DNA from: Microcoleus vaginatus HSN003
Lineage (GTDB): Bacteria > Cyanobacteriota > Cyanobacteriia > Cyanobacteriales > Microcoleaceae
NCBI RefSeq assembly: GCF_022701255.1
Contig: NZ_CP031705.1
Coordinates: 2,183,501 to 2,247,500, forward strand
DNA: 64,000 nucleotides
Direction: 5' to 3'
Under the pieces are notes generated by a model. The model did no database searches. It was not told the DNA's origin and saw only the letters and a program-made list of their open reading frames with translations. This document shows, piece after piece, positions 50,196-58,284 of the stretch. Each line of letters begins with the position of its first letter. Positions within the stretch are counted from its first letter, which is position 1. The position numbers and the translations under genes were made by a program.

Positions 50196-53100
50196 TTACT
50201 CTGCCTCCCCAATTAACGTGAACGCTGCCCAATTTCGCGGCTGGGGATGAGTTTTCATCGTGGTTAACATTGCCTGCCGAAGTGCCTGTGCTTTATTCGG
50301 ATTCTTCTGAAGGTTTTGATAAAACGACTGCATCAATTCCGATGTCGGCGCATCGGGAACCGCCCATAAAGAAACAATCACGCTGGGAACGCCTGCCGAA
50401 ATCAAAGCGCGCGACAAACCAATCACACCATCCCCGGTAATTCTGCCTTCTCCAGTGTTGCAAGCACTCAAAACAACTAAATTTGCTTGCAGTTTCATAT
50501 CGAAAATCTCTTCTGCGGTCAATAAGCCGTCATCGCTACCAGAAGGAGCCAGGACGATCGCACTTGCCAATCCGCGCACATCATCCAGCAATCCATGGGT
50601 TGCCAGATGAATAATAGATGCCTGGGGCATTTTTTGGACGATCGCAGCTTTTGTCCCTTGTGCGCCCGTAATGGCTTGGGTGTTGAGCAGAGGGGCGATC
50701 GCGATCGCTTCGGCTTCGGCCCCAGGTAGAGGAGACAATTGTTGTTTGGGAGCTCCGAGATAGGCAGACACACTAGGCATGGTGGGATTGCCCAATACTA
50801 GAGCCCTGCTGCTGTTGACTGGCTTCTGTGCTAACTTTTGCCGCTGTTGTCGAGTCAAATCCAATACTTGAATCGAGGGGGCGGTGAGAATCGTGTGTTT
50901 TTCGATTAAGTAAGTGCCGCCTTCATCTTGCAGGGCCCCAAAGGGTACCTGGAAAAGCGATCGTTGAGGAATGAAAATGACGTGGGCATTAGGGTCTTTG
51001 GGTAGGAGGCTGGCAATGGGATCGATCAGCAGTTGATGCAGTGTCGGTAAGTCTGGTTGGGGTTGGGTGGAGCCAAGACTGCTGCGACTGCGGACGGCGA
51101 GGAATTCTTGATTGCCCGCGATTAAGCTGTCTAGAGAGGCGTTGTGTTTCTGCCAGAGAGGTTTGAGGTCAACCTGCCGGAAGGTAATTTCGCCCGTAGG
51201 TTGAATCACCCAAATGTAGAGCGCGGATTCTCGCCATACTTGTTTGCCCTGAATCTGAAACTCGTCGTAGACGATCGAATACTGCACCAAAGTGGCATTC
51301 TGTGCTTTGGCGATTTGGCGGATTTGCTCCTGGTTGGGAGCAGAGGCGATGACCGGATTGGCATCACCAGTTGATAAGCGCTCTGTCAGGAGATCGACAA
51401 AGGCACGAGCACGTCCCCGTTCCGCAATTTCTAAAGCGGCGATCGGGTTATTCTGAGCCACTCGAACTTGTTGTAGAAGGCTATAAGTCATAGCTTGTCC
51501 TTCAAAGATGGAGACTTTATTCGCGTCGTTGGAGCCGAGCATTTGCCGCCTCGATTCCAAAACTTGAATCCCATTGACGAGCATTTTTTCGGCTTCTGTA
51601 AGCTTGCCAGCTCTCAAGAACGCCAATCCGAGGTTGTTGAGTGCTATACCCTCCGCCCGGCGGTCTTTAATTTCGCGGGCGATGGCTAACTGTTGCTGTG
51701 AATACTCAATGGCTTTGGCATAGTTTTCCAGATAGAGGTAAGCGATTCCCAAATTGCCCAGTGACGCAGCCTCCGCTGAGCGGTCTTTAATTTCGCGGGC
51801 GATAGCTAACCACTGCTGTGAATACTCAATGGTTTTGGCCGAGTTTCCCAGAGCGATGTAAGCACCTCCCAAATTACCCAGTGCCATACCCTCACTTTGG
51901 CGGTCTTTAATTTCACGGGCAATCGCTAAACTTTGCTGTGCATACTCAATGGCTTTGGCCGAGTCGCCCAGATAGAGGTAAGTGAATCCCAAATTGCCCA
52001 GTGCCCTACATTCTCCTTGGCGGTATTTAATGGAGCGGGCGATAGCTAAATATTTCAGTGAATACTCGATGGCTTTGGCATAGTTGCTCAGAAAGCGGTA
52101 AGCCATTCCCAAATTGTCTAGTGCTATACCCTCCCCCTCACGGTCTTGAATTTCGCGGGCGATGGCTAAGTGTTGCTGTGAATACTCAATGGCTTTGGTA
52201 TAGTTGCCCAGAAAGCGGTAAGCCTCTCCCAAACTGCCTAGTGTTAGACCCTCCAACTTACGGTCTTTAATTGCGCGGGCGATAGCTAACTGTTGCTGTA
52301 TATATTCAATGGCTTTGATATGGTCGCCCAGATACAAATAAGCCTCTCCCAAATTGCTTAGTGCGAGACTCTCCTGCTGGCGGTCTTGAATTTCACGGGC
52401 GATAGCTAAATGTTGCTGCGAATACTCAATGACTTTGGCATAATTGCCCAGAGAGAGGTAAGCACCTCCCAAATTTTTTAGTGCCCGACTCTCCTCCTTG
52501 CGGTCATTAATTTCACGGGCAATAGCTAAATGTTGTTGTGAATACTCAATGGCTTTGGTATGGTCGCCCATAGAGTGGTAAGCGACTCCCAAATTGCCCA
52601 GTGCCACCTTTTCACTGTGGCGGTCTTTAATTTCGCGGGCGATGGCTAACTGTTGCTGTGTATATTCAATGGCTTTGGTATGGTCGCCCAGAGAGAGGTA
52701 AGCGGTTCCCAAATTGCCCAGTGTTGCACCCTCCTTCTGACGGTCTTTAATTTCGCGCGCGATGGCTAAACTGAGCTGTGAATACTCAATGGCTTGCACA
52801 TAGTTGCCCAGAGAGAGGTAAGCGGCTCCCAAATTGCCCTGTGCTGCACCCTCTCTCTGACGGTCTTTAATTTCGCGGGCGATGGCTAAACTCTGCTGTA
52901 AATACTCAATGGCTTTGGCCGAGTTGCCCAGATCAAGGTAAGCACGTCCCAAATTGCCCAGAGCCCAACTTTCTGTTTTCCGATCTTTAATTTCGCGGGC
53001 GATGGCTAAACTTTGCTGTGAATATTCAATGGTTTTGGCCCAGTTGCCCAGAGAGTAGTAAGCACGTCCCAAATCGGCCAGTGCCAAACCTTCTGTTTGA

Positions 53101-53495
53101 CGGTCTTTAATTTCCCGGGTGATGGCTAAATGTTGCTGTGCATATTCAATGGCTTTGGCATAATTGCCCAGAGATTGGTAAGCCATTCCCAGATTGCCCA
53201 GTGCCCAACCCTCTCCTTGGCGGTTTTTGAGGGCGCGATAAATTGGCAGTGCCTGTTGCCAGAAATTCAGCGCTGCTTGGAATTGCCCAGTCTGATATTG
53301 TTGGGTGCCCTGCTGCAAGAGCCGATCGGCCTCTGCTTCACGAGCATCAGTAGTTTGAGCCATCGCTGGGAATTGAGAGTCAGGATTAGTTAATGGGGAC
53401 ATAGTGGCAACCAGGAATAGGGAAATGGAAGCTAGGAAAACATGAGTGAGCCTAGAGTGGGTCGATTTGAGCCGCTTAAAGGGGGAATACAGCAT
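50196..53495 (-). CDS. Secreted TPR-CHAT (caspase-like) protein, copy 1
   Basis: The 1099-residue protein has a signal peptide (hydrophobic VFLASISLFLVATMSPL, likely cut after AMA). About fourteen tetratricopeptide repeats follow in 40-residue units with the consensus ALGNLG.AY.SLGN..KAIEYSQQ.LAIAREIKDR (about residues 60-620). A C-terminal CHAT domain lies at about 740-1095. Peptidase residues are present: His967 in HLATHG and Cys1012 in VLSACNTG, so it should be a cysteine protease. CHAT proteases include Craspase and gasdermin-activating enzymes in other contexts; this one is exported to periplasm or outside. It lies downstream of an S8 protease gene on the same strand and is nearly identical in the CHAT part to the gene at 58,285. 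Confidence 0.92.
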   Translation of the reverse strand: MLYSPFKRLKSTHSRLTHVFLASISLFLVATMSPLTNPDSQFPAMAQTTDAREAEADRLLQQGTQQYQTGQFQAALNFWQQALPIYRALKNRQGEGWALGNLGMAYQSLGNYAKAIEYAQQHLAITREIKDRQTEGLALADLGRAYYSLGNWAKTIEYSQQSLAIAREIKDRKTESWALGNLGRAYLDLGNSAKAIEYLQQSLAIAREIKDRQREGAAQGNLGAAYLSLGNYVQAIEYSQLSLAIAREIKDRQKEGATLGNLGTAYLSLGDHTKAIEYTQQQLAIAREIKDRHSEKVALGNLGVAYHSMGDHTKAIEYSQQHLAIAREINDRKEESRALKNLGGAYLSLGNYAKVIEYSQQHLAIAREIQDRQQESLALSNLGEAYLYLGDHIKAIEYIQQQLAIARAIKDRKLEGLTLGSLGEAYRFLGNYTKAIEYSQQHLAIAREIQDREGEGIALDNLGMAYRFLSNYAKAIEYSLKYLAIARSIKYRQGECRALGNLGFTYLYLGDSAKAIEYAQQSLAIAREIKDRQSEGMALGNLGGAYIALGNSAKTIEYSQQWLAIAREIKDRSAEAASLGNLGIAYLYLENYAKAIEYSQQQLAIAREIKDRRAEGIALNNLGLAFLRAGKLTEAEKMLVNGIQVLESRRQMLGSNDANKVSIFEGQAMTYSLLQQVRVAQNNPIAALEIAERGRARAFVDLLTERLSTGDANPVIASAPNQEQIRQIAKAQNATLVQYSIVYDEFQIQGKQVWRESALYIWVIQPTGEITFRQVDLKPLWQKHNASLDSLIAGNQEFLAVRSRSSLGSTQPQPDLPTLHQLLIDPIASLLPKDPNAHVIFIPQRSLFQVPFGALQDEGGTYLIEKHTILTAPSIQVLDLTRQQRQKLAQKPVNSSRALVLGNPTMPSVSAYLGAPKQQLSPLPGAEAEAIAIAPLLNTQAITGAQGTKAAIVQKMPQASIIHLATHGLLDDVRGLASAIVLAPSGSDDGLLTAEEIFDMKLQANLVVLSACNTGEGRITGDGVIGLSRALISAGVPSVIVSLWAVPDAPTSELMQSFYQNLQKNPNKAQALRQAMLTTMKTHPQPRNWAAFTLIGEAE

Positions 53496-53597
53496 AGAAT
53501 TCTAGAGTTGGAATTTAGAGAATTAGCCCGATCGCTCTTTCTGCCGTCGTCGTGCGATCGCCTCAATCTGCCACAGGCGATCGACCTTCATAGAAGC

Positions 53598-53640
53598 TTA
53601 CTCTGTCTCCCCAATCTCGCCGCAGGGATGGGGACTCTAA
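53598..53640 (-). pseudogene. Possible remnant of a CHAT gene 3' end
   Basis: TTACTCTGTCTCCCCAAT followed by TCGCCGCAGGGATGGG resembles, with a 20-base gap, the last codons of both CHAT genes (TTACTCTGCCTCCCCAAT..TCGCGGC..GGGATG). It lies 100 bases before the start of CHAT copy 1 and would be a trace of an older tandem copy. Confidence 0.3.
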
Positions 53641-53692
53641 TCTGAATTAGACGACAATTTTAGCGATCGCCCGATCGGTTTGATTCAAACCA

Positions 53693-53812
53693 TTACCCAC
53701 TGGCATAGTCAAGTCCAAAATCAAAACCTGGCGTGTTTAGATCGTCCATATCCAGAGCCGTCTGCTCTAATGCTCGATTAATGTCCGCAGGACTTAAGTG
53801 GAAATTTGCAAT
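53693..53812 (-). pseudogene. Out-of-frame subtilase C-terminal segment
   Basis: Directly after the S8 gene's stop, the +1 frame reads LSPADINRALEQTALDMDD, then TPGFDFGLDYASG and stops. This is the usual subtilase C-terminus (..TALDMD.PGFD...GYG..). The S8 gene has either been frameshifted near its 3' end or joined to a relic of a second subtilase. Confidence 0.55.
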
Positions 53813-53813
53813 G

Positions 53814-55532
53814 CTATCCTATCAACGCATTCCGATTAGCTGTTGTCGTCAAAATGTACTCAACTTGAGCTGGAGTTAAAGTCGGATTAGCATTCAAAAC
53901 TAAAGCCGCTACACCCGCTACCTGTGGCGTTGCCATAGATGTGCCAGTTAGGGTGTCATAGGTGCTATAGGGAGTTGTAGAATAGATGTCTACTCCCGGA
54001 GCAACTAGGTAATCCAAAGCTGTGGAACCCGCACGGTTCGAGGTGTCAGCCATCCTGCCGTTTATATCAATGCTGCCCACTGCAATTCCCAAGCGATCGG
54101 CATTACGAGCTGGGTAATCAGGTTGGCTAAAACCCGAATTTCCCGCTGCTATCACCACAACAGAGCCTTTGTTATTTGCATACTCAATTGCGTCATTCAC
54201 CAGGTTGGAAGGGTAAAACTCATTTCCCAAGCTGAGGTTAATTACATTGGCTCCATTATCAGCAGCATACCGGATTCCAGCCGCAACATTATTCAACTCG
54301 CCGTAACCAAAGGTGTCTAACACTCTGACAGGCATAATCTTAGCATTGGGCGCAACTCCTGTGATGCCAAAATCATTTCGTTCCGCCGCGATCGCACCTG
54401 CTATGTGAGTCCCGTGACCGTATAAATCCAGATCCATTGGGTTGTCGTCGCTAGCCACAAAATCCCAACCCCGAATATCATCAATGTATCCGTTGCGATC
54501 GTCATCGATGCCGTTTCCAGCAATTTCACCAGCGTTCCGCCAAATATTGTCATCCAAGTCAGGATGGCTGTAGTCAACACCACTATCCACGACAGCTACA
54601 ACAATCCCATTTCCTGTAATGTTCTGAGTCCAAACTTCCGGTGTATTTATGGCATCTAGCGCCCAATTATTCCCGCCCAAATCGGGAAGATCTGGAAAAG
54701 GATTTGAGCGGTTTAAGGTGGTGGAAACTGCTGCATTTGCATTCACCAAACCGTAGCCGTAATTACTATTAAAAGGGCCGCTAGGTGTGGAAATATTTAG
54801 TTCAGGAATAGAGGTGGCAGAAAGATTCAGGTTGTAATTAGTAGAGTTGCCTAAGAAGCTAGAGACTTGGACATAGTATGTTCCGGGAGCCAGATTGGAT
54901 ACATTAATGACATCGGGGACGATGCCACTCTCAAGAGAGTAGTCAATAGTTTCCCCAAAATCAACTACACCGTTGTGGTTTCTATCTTGAATTAGCTTTA
55001 CGTCAGCATCCGCTCTCAAACCGTCTAGACGCAGGCTAAAATTGCTCTTAGTGTTGATATCGAATCGATAGAAATGGTTGGAATCTCCAACTCCGACAAA
55101 ATCAGTTAAGTTGATGCTACCATTTTCAACACCAACAATATTACGAGCTATCGAAAGAGAGTTCCCTGGATCGGCAAAATTCAACTGGGAAGCAGATATC
55201 GTTCCTGTTAGCGGATCTGCGTTTACATTCGCCGATTGTGACTGCGGTTTGAGTTGAGAATCGGCGACATCGCCACTAACTCGATCGCTCGCAGAGTAAC
55301 TGAAGCCAGCGCCTGCATTAGCTACAATAAAATCTGCTATCTGTGTCTGTGGGTCGAAGCTGGATGCTGTGGAATTAGTCAAGCTAGATTCAGCACTATA
55401 ACCAGGAATATTCAATGGCTCGATCGCTGGGTTGAGCAAGTGGCTGTTAGCCGGAAATGTTGATTGTGCGAGATCGTTTGGCTGTTGATTGAACAAAAGG
55501 CGATCGTTAGGATTAGTTGTGATGTCTAACAT
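53814..55532 (-). CDS. Subtilisin-like serine protease (S8) with pre-peptidase C-terminal-like domain
   Basis: The 572-residue protein starts without a classical signal peptide. Residues about 135-235 form a beta-rich PPC-like domain (NHFYRFDINTKSNFSLRLDG, GTYYVQVSSFLGNSTNYNLNL), here N-terminal to the catalytic domain. The S8 domain follows with the triad Asp316 (AVVDSGVDYSHPDL), His373 (HGTHIAGAIAA) and Ser532 (GTSMATPQVAGVAAL). The acidic, Asn-rich N-terminus is like that of RTX proteins exported by type I systems, which would fit the neighbouring RTX gene (inference). Its upstream region is shared with that RTX gene. The C-terminus ends early, before the usual final helix, and an out-of-frame continuation follows. 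Confidence 0.9.
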   Translation of the reverse strand: MLDITTNPNDRLLFNQQPNDLAQSTFPANSHLLNPAIEPLNIPGYSAESSLTNSTASSFDPQTQIADFIVANAGAGFSYSASDRVSGDVADSQLKPQSQSANVNADPLTGTISASQLNFADPGNSLSIARNIVGVENGSINLTDFVGVGDSNHFYRFDINTKSNFSLRLDGLRADADVKLIQDRNHNGVVDFGETIDYSLESGIVPDVINVSNLAPGTYYVQVSSFLGNSTNYNLNLSATSIPELNISTPSGPFNSNYGYGLVNANAAVSTTLNRSNPFPDLPDLGGNNWALDAINTPEVWTQNITGNGIVVAVVDSGVDYSHPDLDDNIWRNAGEIAGNGIDDDRNGYIDDIRGWDFVASDDNPMDLDLYGHGTHIAGAIAAERNDFGITGVAPNAKIMPVRVLDTFGYGELNNVAAGIRYAADNGANVINLSLGNEFYPSNLVNDAIEYANNKGSVVVIAAGNSGFSQPDYPARNADRLGIAVGSIDINGRMADTSNRAGSTALDYLVAPGVDIYSTTPYSTYDTLTGTSMATPQVAGVAALVLNANPTLTPAQVEYILTTTANRNALIG

Positions 55533-55563
55533 AATTTAAAACCTCAGATATTTAGATTCATTG

Positions 55564-55712
55564 TTGATTTAAATCTTACGCAGCCCAGATCGAAAAATCA
55601 TCCGTTCTACCCACAGACTTGATCAAGTACGGGGTGCAAAAGAGATTGCGGGAAAGTGCAATGTAGGTGAATATGTAGAGTAGATGGTTCACTTCCATCA
55701 GTGTTAAGATTA
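55564..55712 (-). promoter_or_regulatory. Duplicated upstream region, copy A (S8 protease gene)
   Basis: About 150 bases upstream of the protease gene match 57,877-58,024 with roughly 90% identity (TCTACCCACAGACTTGAT, GATTGCGGGAAAGTGCAAT, AATATGTAGAGTAGATGGTTC). It lies just before each start codon on the minus strand and probably holds a shared promoter and leader. Confidence 0.6.
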
Positions 55713-55741
55713 TTGAGACGCGATCGCGAACAAAGATTCAT

Positions 55742-55910
55742 TCCACAGTCCGCCAGGGAATTAATTCCCTGTCTCATAGCGCAAGTCCTCTAAAAGAGGA
55801 CTGAAGAATATAACTCATTAGTCCTCTTTCAGATATAAATGTCGCTTTTAGGCACTGAAGTTTTCAAGAGCCATTGATGAGGAATTTATTCCTCGCTACG
55901 AAGCTGTAAA
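55742..55910. repeat. Dispersed palindromes (CCAGGGAATTAATTCCCTG family)
   Basis: AGTCCGCCAGGGAATTAATT..GAGACAGG-type hairpins and AGTCCTCTAAAAGAGGACT hairpins are present. The same elements occur inverted at 62,520-62,640. Confidence 0.6.
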
Positions 55911-55996
55911 AAGCGATCAAAATCCCGGAGCAGAGATAATACTACCTTGAAGATCGGCCACTCTTACATTTGACACAAAGCCTACTATAGCATTTC

Positions 55997-56606
55997 TTAC
56001 AAAGGTGAGGTACAATAACAGCAGTGAGTAAACCAATTCCAAATATTTGCTGATGTAACTTCACTAAATGCAAACTCTATGGCTTTTGCTAACTCTTTAT
56101 AATTAGGTGTCTTGATAGAACGGAGAATATTTTTAAGTTTTGACCATAAATTTTCAATTGGGGAGAAATCCGGCGAATAGGGCGACAAGTATATTAATTT
56201 AGCCCCTTTTTTTTGGATGGCTTTTTCTACTTCTTCTCCGGTATGAATAGTACAATTATCCATGACTACACAAGCACCTTTCCATAACTTTGGCACTAAT
56301 TTTCGGATAATAAAAGCCTCAAATGTAATTGCATCAGTTGTACCTATTAAATTAACTGATGTTAGGACTTCTTTGACCGATATAGCTCCAATTATTGAGA
56401 CATTTCTTCCGCGTTTATTCGGTTTTGATCCCTTGGCTCTTGAACCTTTTAGAGATCGAGCATATAACCTAACCATTGCCAAGTTTACTCCACATTCATC
56501 AATGAATATTAAGTCTTTGAAACAAACTTCTCTAATTTTTTGCCAGAACTCGTATCGCAGGTTCTGAACCCTGTCAGTGCCTTTGTCTGACGGGAAAAGA
56601 GTTTTT
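55997..56606 (-). CDS. IS630 transposase, DDE domain (second frame)
   Basis: This is the C-terminal catalytic half, probably expressed as a fusion with the upstream frame by -1 slippage on A9. Reading the frame back to the A-run gives FPSDKGTDRVQNLRYEFWQKI, then LIFIDECGVN (first Asp), VVMDNCTIHTGEEVEKAI (second Asp) and YSPDFSPIENLWSKLK (Glu), the DDE triad of Tc1/mariner-like transposases. From 55,997 to the slip site the sequence is open. The IS may therefore be active. Confidence 0.85.
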
Positions 56607-56952
56607 TTTTCAAAGTCATGTTTAAGAGTTTTGCCATTCTTCCCATCGTTGCTACGCTGATGGTAAAACCAATTTTTTGGTACAGTAAATAACGGAGTTC
56701 TTCGAGAGTTGCATCATTGTTTGCTTCAATCAATTCCGCTAAAATTAGCAGTTGTTCTGCATTCAGTTTTAATTTGACTCCACATCGCTCAGTGCGAGGA
56801 GCAATGTTTTGGGTGTCACGATACTGTTTAACCAATTTTTGGACAAAACTTAGGGCTACACAAAAACGGTTAGCTATTGCTCTTTGTGACAGCGGTTCAT
56901 TATGGTACACATCCATAATTTTTTGTCTAAAATCAATCGAATAAGTTTTCAT
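56597..56952 (-). CDS. IS630 transposase, DNA-binding N-terminal frame
   Basis: The frame starts at MKTYSIDFRQKIMDVYHNEP with ATG 56,952. A homeodomain-like helix-turn-helix (SQRAIANRFCVALSFVQKLVKQY) and a second HTH (LEELRYLLYQKIGFTISVATMGRMAKLL) bind the inverted repeats. The zero frame continues past the A9 tract as an unrelated tail to a stop at 56,509. The functional product is expected to shift by -1 at A9 (about 56,602-56,610) into the DDE frame, giving roughly 318 residues in all. Confidence 0.82.
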
Positions 56953-57133
56953 TTTTACTAATGCGTGATCCTTGCTAAAATTTGAGATAGTTGTCATTCT
57001 AGTGACTGCTGCGGGTCGAGGGACTACTGCTCGAAGATCGCCCTATTTAATTAGAGCTGTATAACATTTTGAAGTTCTATATTTTTCACTCCGTTTAAGT
57101 CAGTTATATTATACCTCATCTTTCTAAGAAATG

Positions 57134-57856
57134 CTATATGTCGCCGGAATTCCTAACTTTAATTAGAGTGCCTTGACTCTGTATCGGTTGAGTATCGAAG
57201 GCACCTGGCGGGGTAAAGAGTTTGGCACTTTCTGGTGCATCAAACCCAAATAAAACTGTCACGTTTGTCACGTATTGCAAGTCTACATCGCTAGCAGTCA
57301 AACCGCCTGCCAATCCAATTCTATCGGCGCCAACTCTGAAACCTACAATAAAATCGGCATTATTGACATCTGTAACTCCGGGTTCTGCTTGGACGACGTA
57401 CAAATTGCTGCCCCCGATTTTGATTGAACTATTATTATCATCCAAAGCTCCTAAAATGTCGCGACCCAAACCTCCCACCAGAGTGTCATTTCCGTTACCG
57501 CTGACTAAAAAATCATTGCCTCTACCGCCCAAGAGAATATCATTTCCCGCAGCACCTATCAGAAAATCTGCATCTTGACCGCCGCTGAGAGAGTCATTTC
57601 CCTCATCTCCAATCAGGAAGTCTTTACCTTTTCCTCCGAATAAAGAATCGTTGCCCAAATCCCCGCTGATAATATCTTCTCCTTCATTGCCATAAACCAA
57701 ATCATTAGCTGTTGAGCCAGTGACGAAATCGTCACCTGCAAGCATCCAAGCTCCCAAAGGAAAATTAGTTGCCTCTGCGATCGACAAAGTAACAAATTCG
57801 GATGTATTGTCGCCAAGTAATTGTCTAGATTCTGACAGATCTGGTTGTAAAGCCAT
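57134..57856 (-). CDS. RTX-type calcium-binding protein, C-terminus truncated by the IS
   Basis: The 240-residue protein has about ten Gly/Asp nonapeptides of the RTX type (GNEGEDIIS, GDLGNDSLF, GGKGKDFLI, GDEGNDSLS, ..GGRGNDFLV, GNGNDTLV) at residues 50-135, which form a Ca-loaded beta-roll. A beta-rich domain follows (NADFIVGFRVGADRIGLAGGLT) that ends most cyanobacterial RTX proteins. No signal peptide is present, as expected for type I export. The last residues, RNSGDI, and stop TAG come from the edge of the IS630 element. Joining the flanks without the IS and one TA restores the frame for VGFVSNVRVADLQGSIIS, then APGF and a natural TGA at 55,917-55,919. AAGAGGA precedes the ATG. Confidence 0.85.
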   Translation of the reverse strand: MALQPDLSESRQLLGDNTSEFVTLSIAEATNFPLGAWMLAGDDFVTGSTANDLVYGNEGEDIISGDLGNDSLFGGKGKDFLIGDEGNDSLSGGQDADFLIGAAGNDILLGGRGNDFLVSGNGNDTLVGGLGRDILGALDDNNSSIKIGGSNLYVVQAEPGVTDVNNADFIVGFRVGADRIGLAGGLTASDVDLQYVTNVTVLFGFDAPESAKLFTPPGAFDTQPIQSQGTLIKVRNSGDI

Positions 57857-57876
57857 AAAAAAAATCCTCTTAACAC

Positions 57877-58024
57877 TTGACTTAAATCTTAAGCAACCCA
57901 GATGAGAAAATCATTCGTTCTACCCACAGACTTGATGAAGTACGGGGTGCAAAATAGATTGCGGGAAAGTGCAATATATGTGAATATGTAGAGTAGATGG
58001 TTCATTTCCATCAGTTTTGAGATT
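57877..58024 (-). promoter_or_regulatory. Duplicated upstream region, copy B (RTX gene)
   Basis: It matches the region upstream of the S8 protease gene base for base apart from about 15 differences over 150. It starts about 20 bases before the RTX ATG. Confidence 0.6.
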
Positions 58025-58138
58025 GAGAAAATAACTCGGCGGTTTCAACCGCGTCTAAACAAACAAAGTCGGCCTGCGCCGACTAAAGAATAAAGAGCAT
58101 TTCCGATTGCATCGGAATTATTAGTATCCGAAAAGGAG

Positions 58139-58195
58139 ACGGCAGTGCCGTTTCCCTACAATGTTATTTTGGGTAGGGAAACCGCACTGCCGTCT
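58139..58195. repeat. Strong inverted repeat
   Basis: GACGGCAGTGCCGTTTCCC and GGGAAACCGCACTGCCGTC form a 22-base stem with one mismatch and a 13-base loop, between the CHAT copy 2 stop and the RTX upstream region. It lacks a T-run on either strand. It is probably a dispersed element that can also act as an mRNA 3' stabiliser. Confidence 0.6.
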
Positions 58196-58284
58196 GCTCT
58201 ATTATTCCGGTACAACCGGAATTGATATAATTTAGGAGAAAATTTAGGAGAAAAACATTGAGCCAATTCGCTATTAATAAAAAC

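Larger units (their letters stand above)
55988..57136 (-). mobile_element. IS630-family insertion sequence
   Basis: Terminal inverted repeats of about 30 bases (TAGCATTTCTTA.AAAG.TGAGGTA.AATA) bound a 1149-base element. It is flanked by the TA dinucleotide expected as target duplication (55,986-55,987 and 57,137-57,138). It carries two overlapping transposase frames on the minus strand joined at an A9 slippery tract. The element sits inside the 3' end of the RTX gene. Confidence 0.88.

Noticed and set aside
50196-53300. The 120-base DNA periodicity as a possible noncoding tandem array or CRISPR-like array
   Set aside because: The period is three times 40 and is explained by the TPR coding units.
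57222-57578. Plus-strand 118-codon frame across the RTX gene
   Set aside because: Shadow of the Gly/Asp repeats on the other strand; no start context.
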